A stretch of 64,000 nucleotides of DNA, from assembly GCF_000513135.1 (NCBI RefSeq), contig NZ_BAUV01000003.1, positions 124,001 to 188,000 of the forward strand, written 5' to 3'. How positions within the stretch are numbered: the stretch's first letter is position 1; each line of letters starts with the position of its first letter. Shown one piece after another: positions 34,640-45,428 of this stretch. The stretch is from Halalkalibacter akibai JCM 9157. GTDB lineage: Bacteria > Bacillota > Bacilli > Bacillales > Bacillaceae_D. Position numbers and translations under genes: made by a program. The notes below the pieces were generated by a model, which saw only the letters and a list, made by a program, of their open reading frames with translations, did no database searches and was not told where the DNA came from.

Positions 34640-36337
34640 ATGAAAAGGTTATTAAATTTTAAAAGCATTAGAATGAAGGTTTTATTTGGTTTTTCGCAAT
34701 TAATTGTTTTAGTTCTTATATTAACCGTGTTTAATGTTGGATCAATTATGAAAGTAAATGAGCAAACAAAGGATATTATTGAATATCAATTGCCTTTGTT
34801 AATTGCTGACGAAAGACTTGCGTTTAATATGGCGCAGCAAACCGCTTTAGCACGAGGTTATGTTATCTATGGTGACCAAGAGTATAAGGACTTATTCAAC
34901 GAGTACACGGATAGAAGTTTAGCACTGCAAGAGGAGCTTCTGGCTACAACAAATTCGGAGAAGGTAGTCGAACTCGTTGAGAAAAGTAATACATGGAGAG
35001 GAATTATTATAAATGAAGTGTTTCCTATTTACGACCAGGGCGATAGTCAAGGTGCAGTTGATATATTAAGCAGTCAAGCTCAAACGCTTGGCCGTGAAGT
35101 CATGAACGGATTTGAGGAAATGGCTTATACAAGAGAAACGCTAGCAATCGAGCAAGGGCATGAGATTATAAATAGTGGTCAAAACACTTTGTTGGTTACA
35201 ATGATACTAAGTGGCTTGGTCTTCATCATCGGAGTAACCGTTGCACTTATTACAGCGCAGGTGATTACAAACCCAATTAAAGTAGTTATGAACCGTATGA
35301 ATGCCATTTCAACATTTGATCTTAGTGAAAAACCATTAGATACAAGCTCAAGAGACGAAATAGGTCAATTGGTGATGGCTACAAATAGAATGAGTGAAAA
35401 TACGCGAAATTTAATAGATGAAATAACAGGTGTCTCTAAGACGGTTACAAACCAGAGCGAGGAGTTAACGCAAGCTGCTAATGAAGTAAAAGCAGGTTCG
35501 CAGCAGACTGCCGTGACGATGCAGGAATTAGCAGCAGGAGCAGAAACACAAGCAAGCGCAGCACTTGGTTTGGCAAACGTAATGGAGTCCTTTTCAACTA
35601 AAATTCAAGAAGCAAATGAAGATGGTGAGAAAGTGAAAACCACTTCCATGGAAGTCAAGGCGTTAACGACAGAAGGAAGTCAGTTAATGGATTCTTCAAT
35701 CAAACAAATGAAGCAAATTGATGAAATTGTCCAAGACTCGGTGCAAAAAGTTAAAGGGTTAGATGCTCAGTCTCAGCAGATTTCTACATTAGTATCAGTG
35801 ATTAAAGACATTGCTGCGCAGACGAACCTATTAGCTTTAAATGCAGCGATTGAGGCTGCCCGAGCAGGAGATCATGGTCGCGGTTTTGCCGTTGTCGCTG
35901 ATGAAGTTCGTAAACTAGCAGAGCAAGTTACAGAATCTGTTACCGAAATTACAACAATTGTAGGTGGCATACAAAGTGAGTCAACGGCTGTAGCGAATTC
36001 ACTAGAATCGGGCTATGAAGAAGTGAAACAAGGCATAATTCAAATCAAGACAACAGGAGAAACATTTACTCGGATCAATCAAGCAGTAACAGACATGGCG
36101 ATAAGTATGGAAACAGTCTCCAATAATTTAAAAACGATTTCTACAAACAATGAAAAAATGAACGCTTCTATACAGGAAATGGCCTCAGTATCAGAGGAGT
36201 CAGCAGCAGGAATTGAACAAACGTCAGCATCAGCGGAACAAGTTAGTAGTTCAATGGAAGAAGTAGCAAACAATTCTGATGAATTGGCTCAACTAGCAGA
36301 AAAATTAAATGTGTTAGTTCAAAAGTTTAAACTGTAA
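34640..36337 (+). CDS. Methyl-accepting chemotaxis protein
   Basis: A 565-residue chemoreceptor. A membrane helix lies at about 12-32, a 4HB_MCP-type sensor to about 185, a second helix near 188-210, and a HAMP domain ([20 protein letters not shown]). The signalling domain carries [23 protein letters not shown] 34640 lies 7 bases after GAGGAG; earlier in-frame ATGs lack spacing. It is monocistronic. It differs from the receptor at 11598 in the sensor half, so the two should detect different ligands. Confidence 0.9.
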   Translation: MKRLLNFKSIRMKVLFGFSQLIVLVLILTVFNVGSIMKVNEQTKDIIEYQLPLLIADERLAFNMAQQTALARGYVIYGDQEYKDLFNEYTDRSLALQEELLATTNSEKVVELVEKSNTWRGIIINEVFPIYDQGDSQGAVDILSSQAQTLGREVMNGFEEMAYTRETLAIEQGHEIINSGQNTLLVTMILSGLVFIIGVTVALITAQVITNPIKVVMNRMNAISTFDLSEKPLDTSSRDEIGQLVMATNRMSENTRNLIDEITGVSKTVTNQSEELTQAANEVKAGSQQTAVTMQELAAGAETQASAALGLANVMESFSTKIQEANEDGEKVKTTSMEVKALTTEGSQLMDSSIKQMKQIDEIVQDSVQKVKGLDAQSQQISTLVSVIKDIAAQTNLLALNAAIEAARAGDHGRGFAVVADEVRKLAEQVTESVTEITTIVGGIQSESTAVANSLESGYEEVKQGIIQIKTTGETFTRINQAVTDMAISMETVSNNLKTISTNNEKMNASIQEMASVSEESAAGIEQTSASAEQVSSSMEEVANNSDELAQLAEKLNVLVQKFKL

Positions 36338-36345
36338 TAGTTGTG

Positions 36346-36386
36346 GGAACGGTCCGTGTCGAAAACGATAGGGGCTGTTCTTTTTT
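36346..36386 (+). terminator. Likely terminator of the chemoreceptor gene
   Basis: GAACGGTCC and GGGGCTGTTC pair imperfectly around a long loop, followed by TTTTTTG. Confidence 0.5.
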
Positions 36387-36436
36387 GTTTGTGTAGAGCA
36401 TAATAAAATGGGTAAAAAAGGAAGGGGTGTTGTGAG

Positions 36437-36942
36437 ATGTCACTTAGTTTAGTAAAACCAACCGTTCAGTTAAAGAAGGAATATCTCTCATTTTATGAGG
36501 AATGGAAAGAGACCGGAGAAAAGATGATTCCGTGGGTCATCAAAAAAGACCCGACTCATTTTGAAGAGATGGTTCAGAGTTTACTAGATAGCGATGTTCC
36601 TGAAGGCTGGGTTCCGGACTCAACGTATTGGTTAGTCAATGAAGACAATAGAATCCTTGGCGTTGTTAACATCAGGCACCGTCTAACCGAACTTTTACAT
36701 AACAGTGGCGGGCATATTGCTATGGAATTCGCCCTTCTGAGAGAAGAAAGGGGTACGCGACTAAGCTACTTTCACTAGCTCTTGAAAAAACGAGGCAGTT
36801 AGAGATTAACAGTGTTTTAGTCGTTTGCAATGAAGACAATACCGGGTCCTATCGAACGATTGTTAATAATGGAGGGGTTATGGATACCGATTTTATAGAA
36901 GAGGATGGGAATGTGATTAAGAGGTTTTGGGTGGAGTGTTGA
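36437..36942 (+). pseudogene. GNAT acetyltransferase, frameshifted
   Basis: A YjdJ/GNAT-type N-acetyltransferase of about 168 residues. The first frame gives WKETGEKMIPWVIKKDPTHF and STYWLVNEDNRILGVVNIRH, then reads nonsense and stops at 36778. Adding one G near 36715-36722 restores GYGIRPSERRKGYATKLLSL (acetyl-CoA binding R-x-x-G-x-A), LEINSVLVVCNEDNTGSYRT and a stop at 36940-36942. The substrate is unknown. The distal half is well conserved, so the break is recent or artefactual. Confidence 0.8.
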
Positions 36943-36982
36943 GGAGATGTTAACATGAAGTTGTATTAGACAAGAGCATAAG

Positions 36983-37027
36983 AAGGTGTTTCAGGATCGG
37001 TGATAACTATTTTGAAACACCTTTTTT
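36983..37027 (+). terminator. Terminator of the acetyltransferase gene
   Basis: AAGGTGTTTCA pairs with TGAAACACCTT around a 19-base loop, followed by TTTTTT. Confidence 0.8.
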
Positions 37028-37168
37028 GCATGTTATAAAACTAAAGTAGGATAATTAGTAATCCTTTTGGACTAATAATACTTAATTTGATATGATTAAA
37101 ATAGGTTTATGATAAAAAAGTATGGGTATATAATACCTATATTGATAATTTTGAAACGAGGGGTATTT

Positions 37169-39541
37169 GTGCTTGATAATGTACCATCTTTTTATGTGTT
37201 TAATATTTTCTCTGTTGCTCTGACGGTCTTAATCGCAATCATTACTTGTTTTTTTGCGGTTCATTTTAGTCGTCAAATTAAGCAAGGGGAAAATTCTATT
37301 GTAAAAAAAGGTTCTTATTCTTTTATTCTCGCTTTTTGTTTTTGGTTGAAAAACATCGTGATCGTGCTAACGGTGAACCTTCCTTTTCAAATGGTGGATC
37401 TGATTATTTATGCGACGTTAAGTTTTATCTTTACGTTTATCGGCTCTTTTTTCACACTGCAAATAGCGCAGAATATGTTTCTGAAACCTTTGCATTTTAT
37501 TAGAATTAGCATCGTTATAGCGATTTCAATTTTATGTGCGGACTCATTAGGGTTTCTCTATCTTTTTGCTGAGTTTATTGAATTTAAAGCAATCTTGTTT
37601 ATTATGGCGAATGTATTAATTTTAGGTACGGCTTTTTCGTTGATTCGCTTTTTGACACAAATGACGAATGAAGAAGGGTATAACATGTTTTCAGGCTGGC
37701 AATTATTTGGCTGTGTCACAGTAGGTTTTTCGTTAGCGGGAATTCCTTATGTTGTGCTTGTTTCGCTATTTACTTTTGATAGCATTATGCCTGCCTCTAC
37801 GGAGCAACTTCTTTTCTTGGTGCCATTTATCTTCTTGTTAAATGCAAATCTAGTGTTAGGACTTGTCCCAGATTTAATAGGACAGAAGTTGGCTGTGAAA
37901 AATGTACAGTCTTATTTATCTTTGTTTCATCATAATCCAGATACGGTTTTCTCCGTTTCAAGTGAAGGGATTATCACGGATGTTAATAAGGAAGTAACAA
38001 GACTGTTAGGGTATAAGCCTCAACAGTTAATAGGTTTGCATATTAACCACTTTTTACGTGATGAGAACCAATTAGTCAACATGAATGAAGCTTTAACCGG
38101 TGCTTCCAAATTAGTTGAAACGAAGTTGACAAATAAAAAAGGTGAGACTTTAGATGTGAAAATTACCATTGTTCGCATAGTAATTGATGGCAAAATTACG
38201 GGTCTCTACGGCATTGTAAAAGATATTACAGAACAAAAGAGAGCAGAAAAGAAAAATCACTTTTTAGCTTATCATGATGAGTTAACGCAATTACCGAATC
38301 GACGTTATTTTGAACAAACGATCGCCCAACTAATTGTTGAGAGTCAAACGTTTTCGCTCTTGTATATTGATTTTGATCGTTTTAAACGAATTAATGATAC
38401 GTTTGGACATTTATTTGGAGACCGTATTCTTGAGAAGATTGGGGAGAAGCTAACGGCTGTTTTACAAGAAGATTGTGTTGTTGCAAGGTTAGCGGGTGAT
38501 GAGTTTGCGGTCATGGTACCGTCTCATTTTGACAGCAAGGAAATTGCCGAAAACATCTTAGCTGAATTTAATCTTCCAATCAAAATTGATGGATCGGAAT
38601 TCACACTAACTGCGAGTATCGGCATTTCAGAGTTTCCGAAAGACGCAAAAACGGCAGAAGAGATGCTTAAATATGCAGATATTGCGATGTATGCGGTGAA
38701 GGAATATGGATCTAATCATTATAAAATCTTTGATAAAAGTATGATTCAACAAACAAAAAACAAAATGTACTTAGAAAACGATCTGCGAAAAGCAATCGAG
38801 CAAGAAAGTTTAACTGTTTATTTTCAACCGAAATACAACTTAAGAACGAAAGAAGTGATCGGTTCAGAAGCCTTAGTGCGCTGGGATCATCCAAAACACG
38901 GATTTCTCTCACCGCTCGAGTTTATTTCTTTAGCAGAAGAGACGAATTTAATCGTTGGATTAGAGAGAGTTGTCATGAAAAAAGTGTTTCAATCGCTTCA
39001 AGCCTGGAAAACAAGCGGCCTAAAGCCACCAAGAACGTCAATTAATGTTTCGTTCATTCACTTTTATCAAGAGGATTTTGTTCCATATCTGATCGATAAG
39101 CTAGCAGACTTTGGCTTAAAAGGATCTGATATTGAAGTGGAAATAACGGAGAGAATGATTGTAAAAGGACAAGCCGATGTGAATAAAAAGTTAAAGGCAC
39201 TAAGAGAAGTCGGCGTCGAAATCAGTGTCGACGATTTCGGCACAGGCTATAGTTCTCTAAGCTATTTAGTTAACTTATCGGTCGATCGCTTGAAAATCGA
39301 TAAATCGTTTATCTCGAATTTCAACGATAATAAAGAAATCATCTCAACGATAATCTCAATGAGTAAGAATTTGAATTTGAGTGTCATAGCCGAAGGGGTC
39401 GAAACCGAGGAGCAGATTCGATTGTTAGAAGACTTACAATGTGTTGAGGTGCAAGGGTTTTATTACTCACGGCCGATAGCGGGAGAGGATTTTCAGCTGC
39501 TGCTGGAGAGGGGTCTGACCCCCAGTGCTGTACAGCGTTAA
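37169..39541 (+). CDS. Membrane-anchored PAS-GGDEF-EAL protein
   Basis: A 790-residue cyclic-di-GMP enzyme. Seven or so membrane helices occupy about 8-255, a PAS domain follows (HNPDTVFSVSSEGIITDVNK), then GGDEF (DELTQLPNRRYFEQT, active-site loop RLAGDEFAVM, i.e. AGDEF, which can still be active) and EAL (SEALVRWDHPKHGFL; DDFGTGYSSLSYL; SVIAEGVETEEQ). The EAL acids and Lys look intact, so it may both make and break c-di-GMP. GTG 37169 follows GAGGGG by 5 bases. The last ten residues (GLTPSAVQR and neighbours) are encoded by a REP element that also supplies the stop. Confidence 0.88.
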   Translation: MLDNVPSFYVFNIFSVALTVLIAIITCFFAVHFSRQIKQGENSIVKKGSYSFILAFCFWLKNIVIVLTVNLPFQMVDLIIYATLSFIFTFIGSFFTLQIAQNMFLKPLHFIRISIVIAISILCADSLGFLYLFAEFIEFKAILFIMANVLILGTAFSLIRFLTQMTNEEGYNMFSGWQLFGCVTVGFSLAGIPYVVLVSLFTFDSIMPASTEQLLFLVPFIFLLNANLVLGLVPDLIGQKLAVKNVQSYLSLFHHNPDTVFSVSSEGIITDVNKEVTRLLGYKPQQLIGLHINHFLRDENQLVNMNEALTGASKLVETKLTNKKGETLDVKITIVRIVIDGKITGLYGIVKDITEQKRAEKKNHFLAYHDELTQLPNRRYFEQTIAQLIVESQTFSLLYIDFDRFKRINDTFGHLFGDRILEKIGEKLTAVLQEDCVVARLAGDEFAVMVPSHFDSKEIAENILAEFNLPIKIDGSEFTLTASIGISEFPKDAKTAEEMLKYADIAMYAVKEYGSNHYKIFDKSMIQQTKNKMYLENDLRKAIEQESLTVYFQPKYNLRTKEVIGSEALVRWDHPKHGFLSPLEFISLAEETNLIVGLERVVMKKVFQSLQAWKTSGLKPPRTSINVSFIHFYQEDFVPYLIDKLADFGLKGSDIEVEITERMIVKGQADVNKKLKALREVGVEISVDDFGTGYSSLSYLVNLSVDRLKIDKSFISNFNDNKEIISTIISMSKNLNLSVIAEGVETEEQIRLLEDLQCVEVQGFYYSRPIAGEDFQLLLERGLTPSAVQR

Positions 39542-39563
39542 AGTGGTGGGGGTCAGACCCCCC
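39510..39563. repeat. REP element 1
   Basis: GGGGTCTGACCCCC and GGGGGTCAGACCCCC flank a middle with GCTGTACAGC and GTTAAAG. The left half overlaps the 3' end of the GGDEF/EAL gene. Two further complete copies and one partial copy occur at 55190, 59081 and 60046. Confidence 0.85.
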
Positions 39564-39572
39564 ATTAAAAAA

Positions 39573-39597
39573 AGCGGCGCCCGCAGGCGCCGTTTTT
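39573..39597. terminator. Bidirectional terminator
   Basis: GCGGCGCC and GGCGCCG(T) pair around CGCA, between AAAAAAA and TTTTT runs. It serves the GGDEF/EAL gene and the convergent gluconokinase gene. Confidence 0.85.
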
Positions 39598-41128
39598 ATT
39601 TTCCTCTTTGTAAAGTTGCAAGCTCACTGAAGTGCGGCTTTAACGCAAAGTACAGTTGGCTATATGTTTGGTATAGCTCGTTGTAGAAGTCGTGGTTTAC
39701 ACTGTTTGGGGTATACGTTTCTTTCATTGGGATTGATTCCTTAATGGCCGATAAAGAAGAGACCTCACCTAATGCATATAACCCAAACCAGGCTGCTCCC
39801 CAAGCGGAGCTTTGGTGACTGACAGGTACTTGTACTTCGTGTCCAAATATATCGGTTAATATTTGAAGCCATAGAGGTGACCGCGCAAATCCACCACTTG
39901 CAAAGATGTTGGCGGGTGAGCCTGCTAATCGTTCGAGTGCTTCTCCAATACTGTACATACTGAAGATCACTCCCTCAAGACCAGCTCGAATCATATGGGG
40001 TTTCTGATGCGATAAGGTTAAGCCGATGAAGCTTCCGCGCGCATTGGCATCCCAGTATGGTGCGCGTTCTCCGTTTAAGAACGGCAAGAATAAAAGGCCG
40101 TCGGCACCTGGTTTTACTCCTTGTGCTAATTGTGTGAGTAAATCATAAGGACTGCCACCCGATGCCAGTGCTTGCTGAACCTCTTTTTCCCCTAACACCT
40201 CTTTTAGCCATTGAAACACAATTCCCCCGTTGTTTGTTGGGCCACCCATGATCCATAAGTCTTTCGTTACGCCGTAACAAAAAATCTCCTGAAGTTCATC
40301 GGTTTGTGCTTCGCCGACATTTGACGGATTGCACCACTTGTCCCAATCGTAATCGCAACATCCCCCGGATTAATCGCACCAATTCCTAAATTAGCAAGAG
40401 GACCATCACTTGATCCAATCACAAATGGAATATCTTTTGGCAGACGGAATTGCTCGGCAAGTTCAGGTGTGAGCCCTTGGCAAATAGCTGTTGATGGCAC
40501 AGGCTCTGACAACTGTTCCTTTGAAATTCCAGCAGCTTGAAGCGCTTCTTTCTCCCATTCGAATGTATGGATATTAAATAATCCACTTGCTGAGGCAATC
40601 GCATAATCAACGATAAATTGACCGAACCACTTTTGCAGCAAAAACTCTTTAATAGAAACGAACTTTGCCGCTTGGTGGTAAGCTCATAGTTCGTTTCCTT
40701 CATCCAGATTAATTTCGTTAAAGGCGACATCGGATGAATCGGTGTTCCGGTTTTTAAATAGAGATCATTGCCAAACGAGGCTTTAAGTCGGTTCGCTTGC
40801 TCGACACTGCGACCGTCTGCCCAGGTAATCGAAGGTGAGATTGGTTCATGCTGATCGTTTAAGCAAATTAACGAGTGCATCGCAGAGGATATTCCTACGC
40901 AAAGAATATCTGTTTCACTAACGCCACTTTTTTCGACCGCTCCGGCAATGGCCTTAATCGCCGCTTGTTCAATTTCAACAGGATCTTGTTCTACCATGAT
41001 GGTCGGGGGTGAGAAACAGGGTATGCGTTTTCATTTTCAGAAACAACGATCCCATCCTTTTGAAATAAAACGGCTTTGGCACTAGTCGTTCCTATATCTA
41101 ATCCTAATACATATTGCTTCTTTGACAT
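39596..41128 (-). pseudogene. gntK: Gluconokinase (FGGY family), three frameshifts
   Basis: An ATP-dependent gluconate kinase of about 511 residues. ATG 41128 opens YVLGLDIGTTSAKAVLFQKD. The frame is lost three times, each time one base short: near 41010-41020 (before MVEQDPVEIEQAAIK), near 40670 (before AKFVSIKEFLLQKWF) and near 40275-40285 (before GVTKDLWIMGG). The parts hold GTPIHPMSPLTKLIWMKE, GSSDGPLANLGIGAI (ATP loop) and FASGGFARSPLWLQ. With Gnd and transketolase nearby, gluconate would enter the pentose phosphate pathway. All parts are in order and well conserved, so sequencing slips are likely. Confidence 0.8.
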
Positions 41129-41154
41129 GATAACAGTCCTTTCAAAAATGAAAG

Positions 41155-42012
41155 CTAAATTCGCTTTACGGCAATCGCATTTCGCATTTTATGAAGTGCA
41201 TCTTTTACTTCGTCTTGTCGTCTCATACTAACATTTACAAATAGAGCGTCGACAATACTTAATTGCGCAATACGAGAAGCTAGAGCCTCGGAACGATACT
41301 CCGTTTCCGTAGAAGCTGTGAAGAGAACGATATCACTCACTTGACTTAGTGGTGATTTTGCCAAATTGGTAATCCCGATCACCGTGGCTCCTGTACTTTT
41401 CACAAGCTCTGCCACCTCAATACTATCCTTTGACGCACCCGAATGCGAAAAGATCACGACTAAATCATTGGGTGTTAGTTGGGAAGCTGACATAATTTGT
41501 AAATGAGTATCGCTATAATACAAGGTTTTCATTCCGATTCGTAAAAATTTATGATGGGCATCGTTTGCAATCGTTCCTGAACCGCCCGATCCATAAAATT
41601 CAATGCGTTCAGCAGCTAGAAAAGCATCAACTGCTTTTTTAAAAGAAGGCTGATCAATAATCTGTTTGGTTTGTTCTAATGTTCTAATGTTTGATCTGAA
41701 CACCTTTTCTGCCACAGTGCTTTCATCATCATGTACGCTAATTGCCTCATGGATATTCTCGATTGGGGTGACAATCTCAGAAGCAAGGGCAATCTTCATC
41801 GCTTGATAGCCTTTGTACCCAATTCTTTTACAAAAGCGAAACACCGTTGCTTCCGCAATGTCTAAATCTTCGGCAATTTGACTAATCGTTGAATGTATAA
41901 TTTTCTTGGGATTTTCTAATATATAGTCGGCAATGATTTGTTCTTTACTACTGAAGGAAGAATAGGAAGAAGAAATTCTCGTAATCGTTGGATGAGACTC
42001 AGTAAATGGCAT
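41155..42012 (-). CDS. RpiR/MurR-family regulator with SIS domain
   Basis: A 285-residue regulator. The N-terminal HTH spans about 1-77 (STISQIAEDLDIAEATVFRF CK region). The SIS domain spans about 115-260 (RIEFYGSGGSGTIANDAHHK; IIFSHSGASKDSIE pattern), which binds a sugar phosphate, here perhaps 6-phosphogluconate. A GGGGGAG site precedes ATG 42012. It lies upstream of gntK on the same strand and divergent from transketolase. A shared 19-base element flanks the transketolase-gnd pair and may be its operator. Confidence 0.85.
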   Translation of the reverse strand: MPFTESHPTITRISSSYSSFSSKEQIIADYILENPKKIIHSTISQIAEDLDIAEATVFRFCKRIGYKGYQAMKIALASEIVTPIENIHEAISVHDDESTVAEKVFRSNIRTLEQTKQIIDQPSFKKAVDAFLAAERIEFYGSGGSGTIANDAHHKFLRIGMKTLYYSDTHLQIMSASQLTPNDLVVIFSHSGASKDSIEVAELVKSTGATVIGITNLAKSPLSQVSDIVLFTASTETEYRSEALASRIAQLSIVDALFVNVSMRRQDEVKDALHKMRNAIAVKRI

Positions 42013-42099
42013 AATTTTCTCCCCCTTATATAGGATAATTCTTTCTCTAGCATAAACGAAAACGCTTAAAAAAAAAATATTTTTTTACATACAATCAAG

Positions 42100-42118
42100 T
42101 TAGAAAGAAATTTTTTTT
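42100..42118. promoter_or_regulatory. Candidate RpiR operator, copy 1
   Basis: TTAGAAAGAAATTTTTTTT lies between the divergent rpiR and transketolase genes. Its exact reverse complement, 19 of 19 bases, is at 45228-45246 downstream of gnd. Confidence 0.5.
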
Positions 42119-42240
42119 CATAGAAAGAGATATTAGTGCCATTCGTTTTCGAGGTAGTTATGAAGAGAAGTTAGGTAAGCGATTCATCAAATGAAAAAAA
42201 TTTCGAATAGATAAGATAAACGTTATTTGGAGGGATTTTT

Positions 42241-44217
42241 ATGTCTATTGAAACAAAAGCTGTGAATGCCATACGTACATTGTCGATTGATATGATCAAC
42301 GAAGCCAACTCAGGACACCCAGGTCTGCCGATGGGAGCGGCTCCAATGGCGTATGCACTATGGGCAAAGCACTTAGCACATACACCGAGCAATGCCAATT
42401 GGTTTAACCGTGACCGCTTTGTTTTATCAGCTGGGCATGGATCAAGTATGTTGTATAGCTTGCTTCACCTCGCTGGCTATGATGTCACGACTGAAGACTT
42501 GAAAAACTTTCGTAAATTAAATAGCAAAACACCTGGACACCCTGAAGCTGGGCACACGCATGGGGTCGAAGCAACAACAGGCCCGCTCGGTCAAGGAATT
42601 GCCAATGCAGTAGGAATGGCTATGGCTGAAGCGCATTTAGCGGCAAAGTTTAATAGAGAAAATCACTCTGTTATTGATCATTTTACATATGGTCTTGTTG
42701 GTGATGGGGACTTAATGGAGGGCATTGCTTATGAGGCGATGTCGATGGCAGGTCATATGAGGTTAGGGAAGTTAGTCGTTTTATATGATTCAAATGAGAT
42801 TTCTCTAGATGGAACGCTGAACCTCTCTTTCTCAGAAGATATCAAAAAACGTGCTGAATCCGTACATTGGCAATACATTCGAGTGGAAGACGGAAATGAT
42901 GTTGAAGCCATTTCAAAGGCGCTTGAATTAGCGAAGCAAACGCTTGATCAACCGACGTTAATTGAAGTCCGAACGATTATCGGATACGGAAGTCCGAATT
43001 TAGCAGGCACGAACAAAGTACACGGAGCTCCGCTTGGACTAGAGGAAGCAAAAGCAACAAAAGCAAGCTACGGCTGGGATTATGAAGAATCTTTCCATGT
43101 ACCAGAAGAAGTGAAGCAGCATTTTCTAAAGTTAAAAGAAAAGGGTGACGCGAGCGAGAAAAAGTGGCAACAATTGTTTGCAGCTTACAAACAAGCCTAT
43201 CCTGAACTAGGAATGGAACTAGAACAAGCGATTTCTGGTGAAGTGAAACTTGATGTTCAAGACATCTTGACTTTTGATTCGAGTAAGTCCGTATCGACGC
43301 GAGTGGCTAGTGGTGAGGCTATGAATCACTTTGTTAAAAAGGTGCCCGCATTGTTTGGCGGGAGCGCGGATCTGTCTCATTCGACGATGACCGATTTAAA
43401 GGGCGAAGATAAATTTGCTGTTGAATCTTTTGCTGGGCGAAATGTCTACTTTGGTGTCAGGGAGCATGCGATGGGAGCCGCTGGAAACGGTATGGCTCTG
43501 CATGGCGGAGTGAAGCCATTTGTTAGTACGTTCTTTGTGTTTAATGATTATTTGCGTCCAGCTATTCGCTTGGCTGCTCTGCAAAAATTGCCAGTTACGT
43601 ATGTGTTCACTCATGATTCGATTGCCGTTGGCGAAGACGGTCCAACGCATGAGCCGATTGAGCAATTAGCTGCTCTACGTTCAATTCCAGGATTAACGGT
43701 GATTCGTCCATCTGATGCCAATGAAACCGCTAGTGCATGGGCGTACAGCCTACAGCAAAACAATGGACCTGTTGCGCTCGTTCTTAGCCGTCAAAATTTA
43801 CCGGTTTATGAGCAAACGCGCGGAAACATCACTGACTTATCAAAAGGAGCGTATGTTTTAACAGAAACGAACGAGCAACCAGATTTGATCATGCTTGCAA
43901 CAGGTTCTGAAGTTTCATTAGCGGTAGGTGCTAAAGAGGAACTAGAAAATGAAGGACATTCGGTTCGAGTGGTCGCTGTACCAAGTTGGGAATTATTCGC
44001 AGCACAAAGCGCAAGCTATAAAGAGGAAATTTTACCGGCAGCTGTTAGAAATCGAATTTCAATAGAAGCTGGAATTGGTCTAGGTTGGGAACGTTTTACT
44101 GGATTTGACGGCAAAATCATCTCAATTGAGACTTTTGGAGCATCAGGGTCTGGCAGTGCGTCATGGAGTGGTTCGGCTTTACAACCCATCATATCGTTCA
44201 TGAGGCGAAACATTTAA
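42241..44217 (+). CDS. tkt: Transketolase, C-terminal end frameshifted
   Basis: Thiamine-diphosphate enzyme moving two-carbon units between pentose and other sugar phosphates. It has [35 protein letters not shown], the ThDP/Mg motif [20 protein letters not shown], and the [20 protein letters not shown] pyrimidine domain loop. The frame ends at 44217 with a Ser/Gly-rich tail that does not fit. One added base near 44153-44158 restores [20 protein letters not shown] and a stop at 44232-44234, about 664 residues, the normal size. GGAGG precedes ATG 42241. Co-transcribed with gnd. Confidence 0.92.
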   Translation: MSIETKAVNAIRTLSIDMINEANSGHPGLPMGAAPMAYALWAKHLAHTPSNANWFNRDRFVLSAGHGSSMLYSLLHLAGYDVTTEDLKNFRKLNSKTPGHPEAGHTHGVEATTGPLGQGIANAVGMAMAEAHLAAKFNRENHSVIDHFTYGLVGDGDLMEGIAYEAMSMAGHMRLGKLVVLYDSNEISLDGTLNLSFSEDIKKRAESVHWQYIRVEDGNDVEAISKALELAKQTLDQPTLIEVRTIIGYGSPNLAGTNKVHGAPLGLEEAKATKASYGWDYEESFHVPEEVKQHFLKLKEKGDASEKKWQQLFAAYKQAYPELGMELEQAISGEVKLDVQDILTFDSSKSVSTRVASGEAMNHFVKKVPALFGGSADLSHSTMTDLKGEDKFAVESFAGRNVYFGVREHAMGAAGNGMALHGGVKPFVSTFFVFNDYLRPAIRLAALQKLPVTYVFTHDSIAVGEDGPTHEPIEQLAALRSIPGLTVIRPSDANETASAWAYSLQQNNGPVALVLSRQNLPVYEQTRGNITDLSKGAYVLTETNEQPDLIMLATGSEVSLAVGAKEELENEGHSVRVVAVPSWELFAAQSASYKEEILPAAVRNRISIEAGIGLGWERFTGFDGKIISIETFGASGSGSASWSGSALQPIISFMRRNI

Positions 44218-44246
44218 TACAAATAACAGTCTAAGGAGCTAGGAAC

Positions 44247-45140
44247 ATGAAAATTGGTTTAGTCGGTTTAGGGAAAATGGGGTTTAACATCGGTCGTAAT
44301 TTTCTTGACCACCAAAATGATGTTGTCGCCTTTGATGTTAATTTAGAAGCAGTAAAGGAATTAGAGCAACACGGAGCAAAAGGAGCCTTCTCTTATAAGG
44401 AGCTCGTTGATTCTTTAGAAACACCACGGGTAATTTGGATTATGATCCCTCATCACGTTGTGGATCAAGCATTAAGTGAAATTACACCTCTTCTATCAGA
44501 GGGTGACATTGTCATTGAAGCAGGAAATTCACACTATAAAGAATCAATTCGCCGCTACAATGAGTTAAAAGAAAGTGGCATCCACTTTATGGACTGCGGA
44601 ACGTCTGGCGGCATGGAAGGCGCGCGGAATGGAGCTTGTTACATGATTGGTGGAGACGAGCAGGCATGGGCAGTTGTAGAGCCTATTTTTAAGCACACGT
44701 CTGTTGAGAAAGGCTATTTGTATACAGGGAAAGCCGGAAGTGGTCACTATCTAAAGATGATTCATAACGGAATTGAATATGGGATGATGGCTGCGATTGG
44801 TGAAGGCTTTGAAGTATTAGAGAAAAGTGAATTTGATTTTGACTATGAACAGGTGGCAAGAGTGTGGAACAATGGTTCGGTTATTCGCTCTTGGCTAATG
44901 GAGCTAACAGAGAACGCATTTTCTAAAGATGCGAGATTAGATGAAATCAAAGGCACTATGCAGTCTTCTGGTGAAGGAAAGTGGACAGTCGAGGAAGCAT
45001 TAAACTTGCAAACCGCAACACCAGTCATAGCGATGTCTTTACTGATGCGCTATCGTTCATTAGAACAAGATACTTTCACAGGAAAAGTAGTCGCCGCTTT
45101 ACGCAATGAATTTGGTGGTCATGCTGTCGAGAAAAAATAA
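44247..45140 (+). CDS. gnd: 6-phosphogluconate dehydrogenase, short (NAD-type) form
   Basis: A 297-residue decarboxylating dehydrogenase: 6-phosphogluconate to ribulose 5-phosphate and CO2. The Rossmann motif GLVGLGKMGFNIGRN is at residues 3-17. EAGNSHYKESIRR, GTSGGMEGARNGACYMIGGD (substrate loop) and AGSGHYLKMIHNGIEYGMM (catalytic Lys and binding His/Asn) follow. The short form (about 300 residues, like B. subtilis YqeC) is usually NAD-linked. AAGGAG precedes ATG 44247, 12 bases after the corrected transketolase stop. Confidence 0.92.
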   Translation: MKIGLVGLGKMGFNIGRNFLDHQNDVVAFDVNLEAVKELEQHGAKGAFSYKELVDSLETPRVIWIMIPHHVVDQALSEITPLLSEGDIVIEAGNSHYKESIRRYNELKESGIHFMDCGTSGGMEGARNGACYMIGGDEQAWAVVEPIFKHTSVEKGYLYTGKAGSGHYLKMIHNGIEYGMMAAIGEGFEVLEKSEFDFDYEQVARVWNNGSVIRSWLMELTENAFSKDARLDEIKGTMQSSGEGKWTVEEALNLQTATPVIAMSLLMRYRSLEQDTFTGKVVAALRNEFGGHAVEKK

Positions 45141-45148
45141 GGACAAGA

Positions 45149-45183
45149 GGTTGCTCGGTTCAAAATTGCCGAGCAACTTTATT
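45149..45183 (+). terminator. Terminator of the transketolase-gnd operon
   Basis: GTTGCTCGG and CCGAGCAAC form a 9-bp stem with a 10-base loop, followed by TTTATTG. The gene-free stretch continues to 45560 and holds the candidate operators listed below. Confidence 0.8.
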
Positions 45184-45227
45184 GTTATAGTAGAATTGTG
45201 AAATAAAATGTGAAAATCAAAAATATC

Positions 45228-45246
45228 AAAAAAAATTTCTTTCTAA
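45228..45246. promoter_or_regulatory. Candidate RpiR operator, copy 2
   Basis: AAAAAAAATTTCTTTCTAA is the exact reverse complement of 42100-42118. It lies between gnd and the TRAP transporter genes, so it could act on the latter. Confidence 0.45.
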
Positions 45247-45428
45247 AGTGCTTGAAAAATAATTTTTTTAATATATACTAAAGGAGAAATTAATTTTCAG
45301 TTTTTGAAAGGGGATACATGTTTCTGGTTATTAAGATGCTTTTAGGATTTTTTTAACCTATTAGTAGTAACCGCTTTCTAGGTGATTTATGTTTCTATTT
45401 AACATATTGGAGTTGTCGTTGCGTTGGA

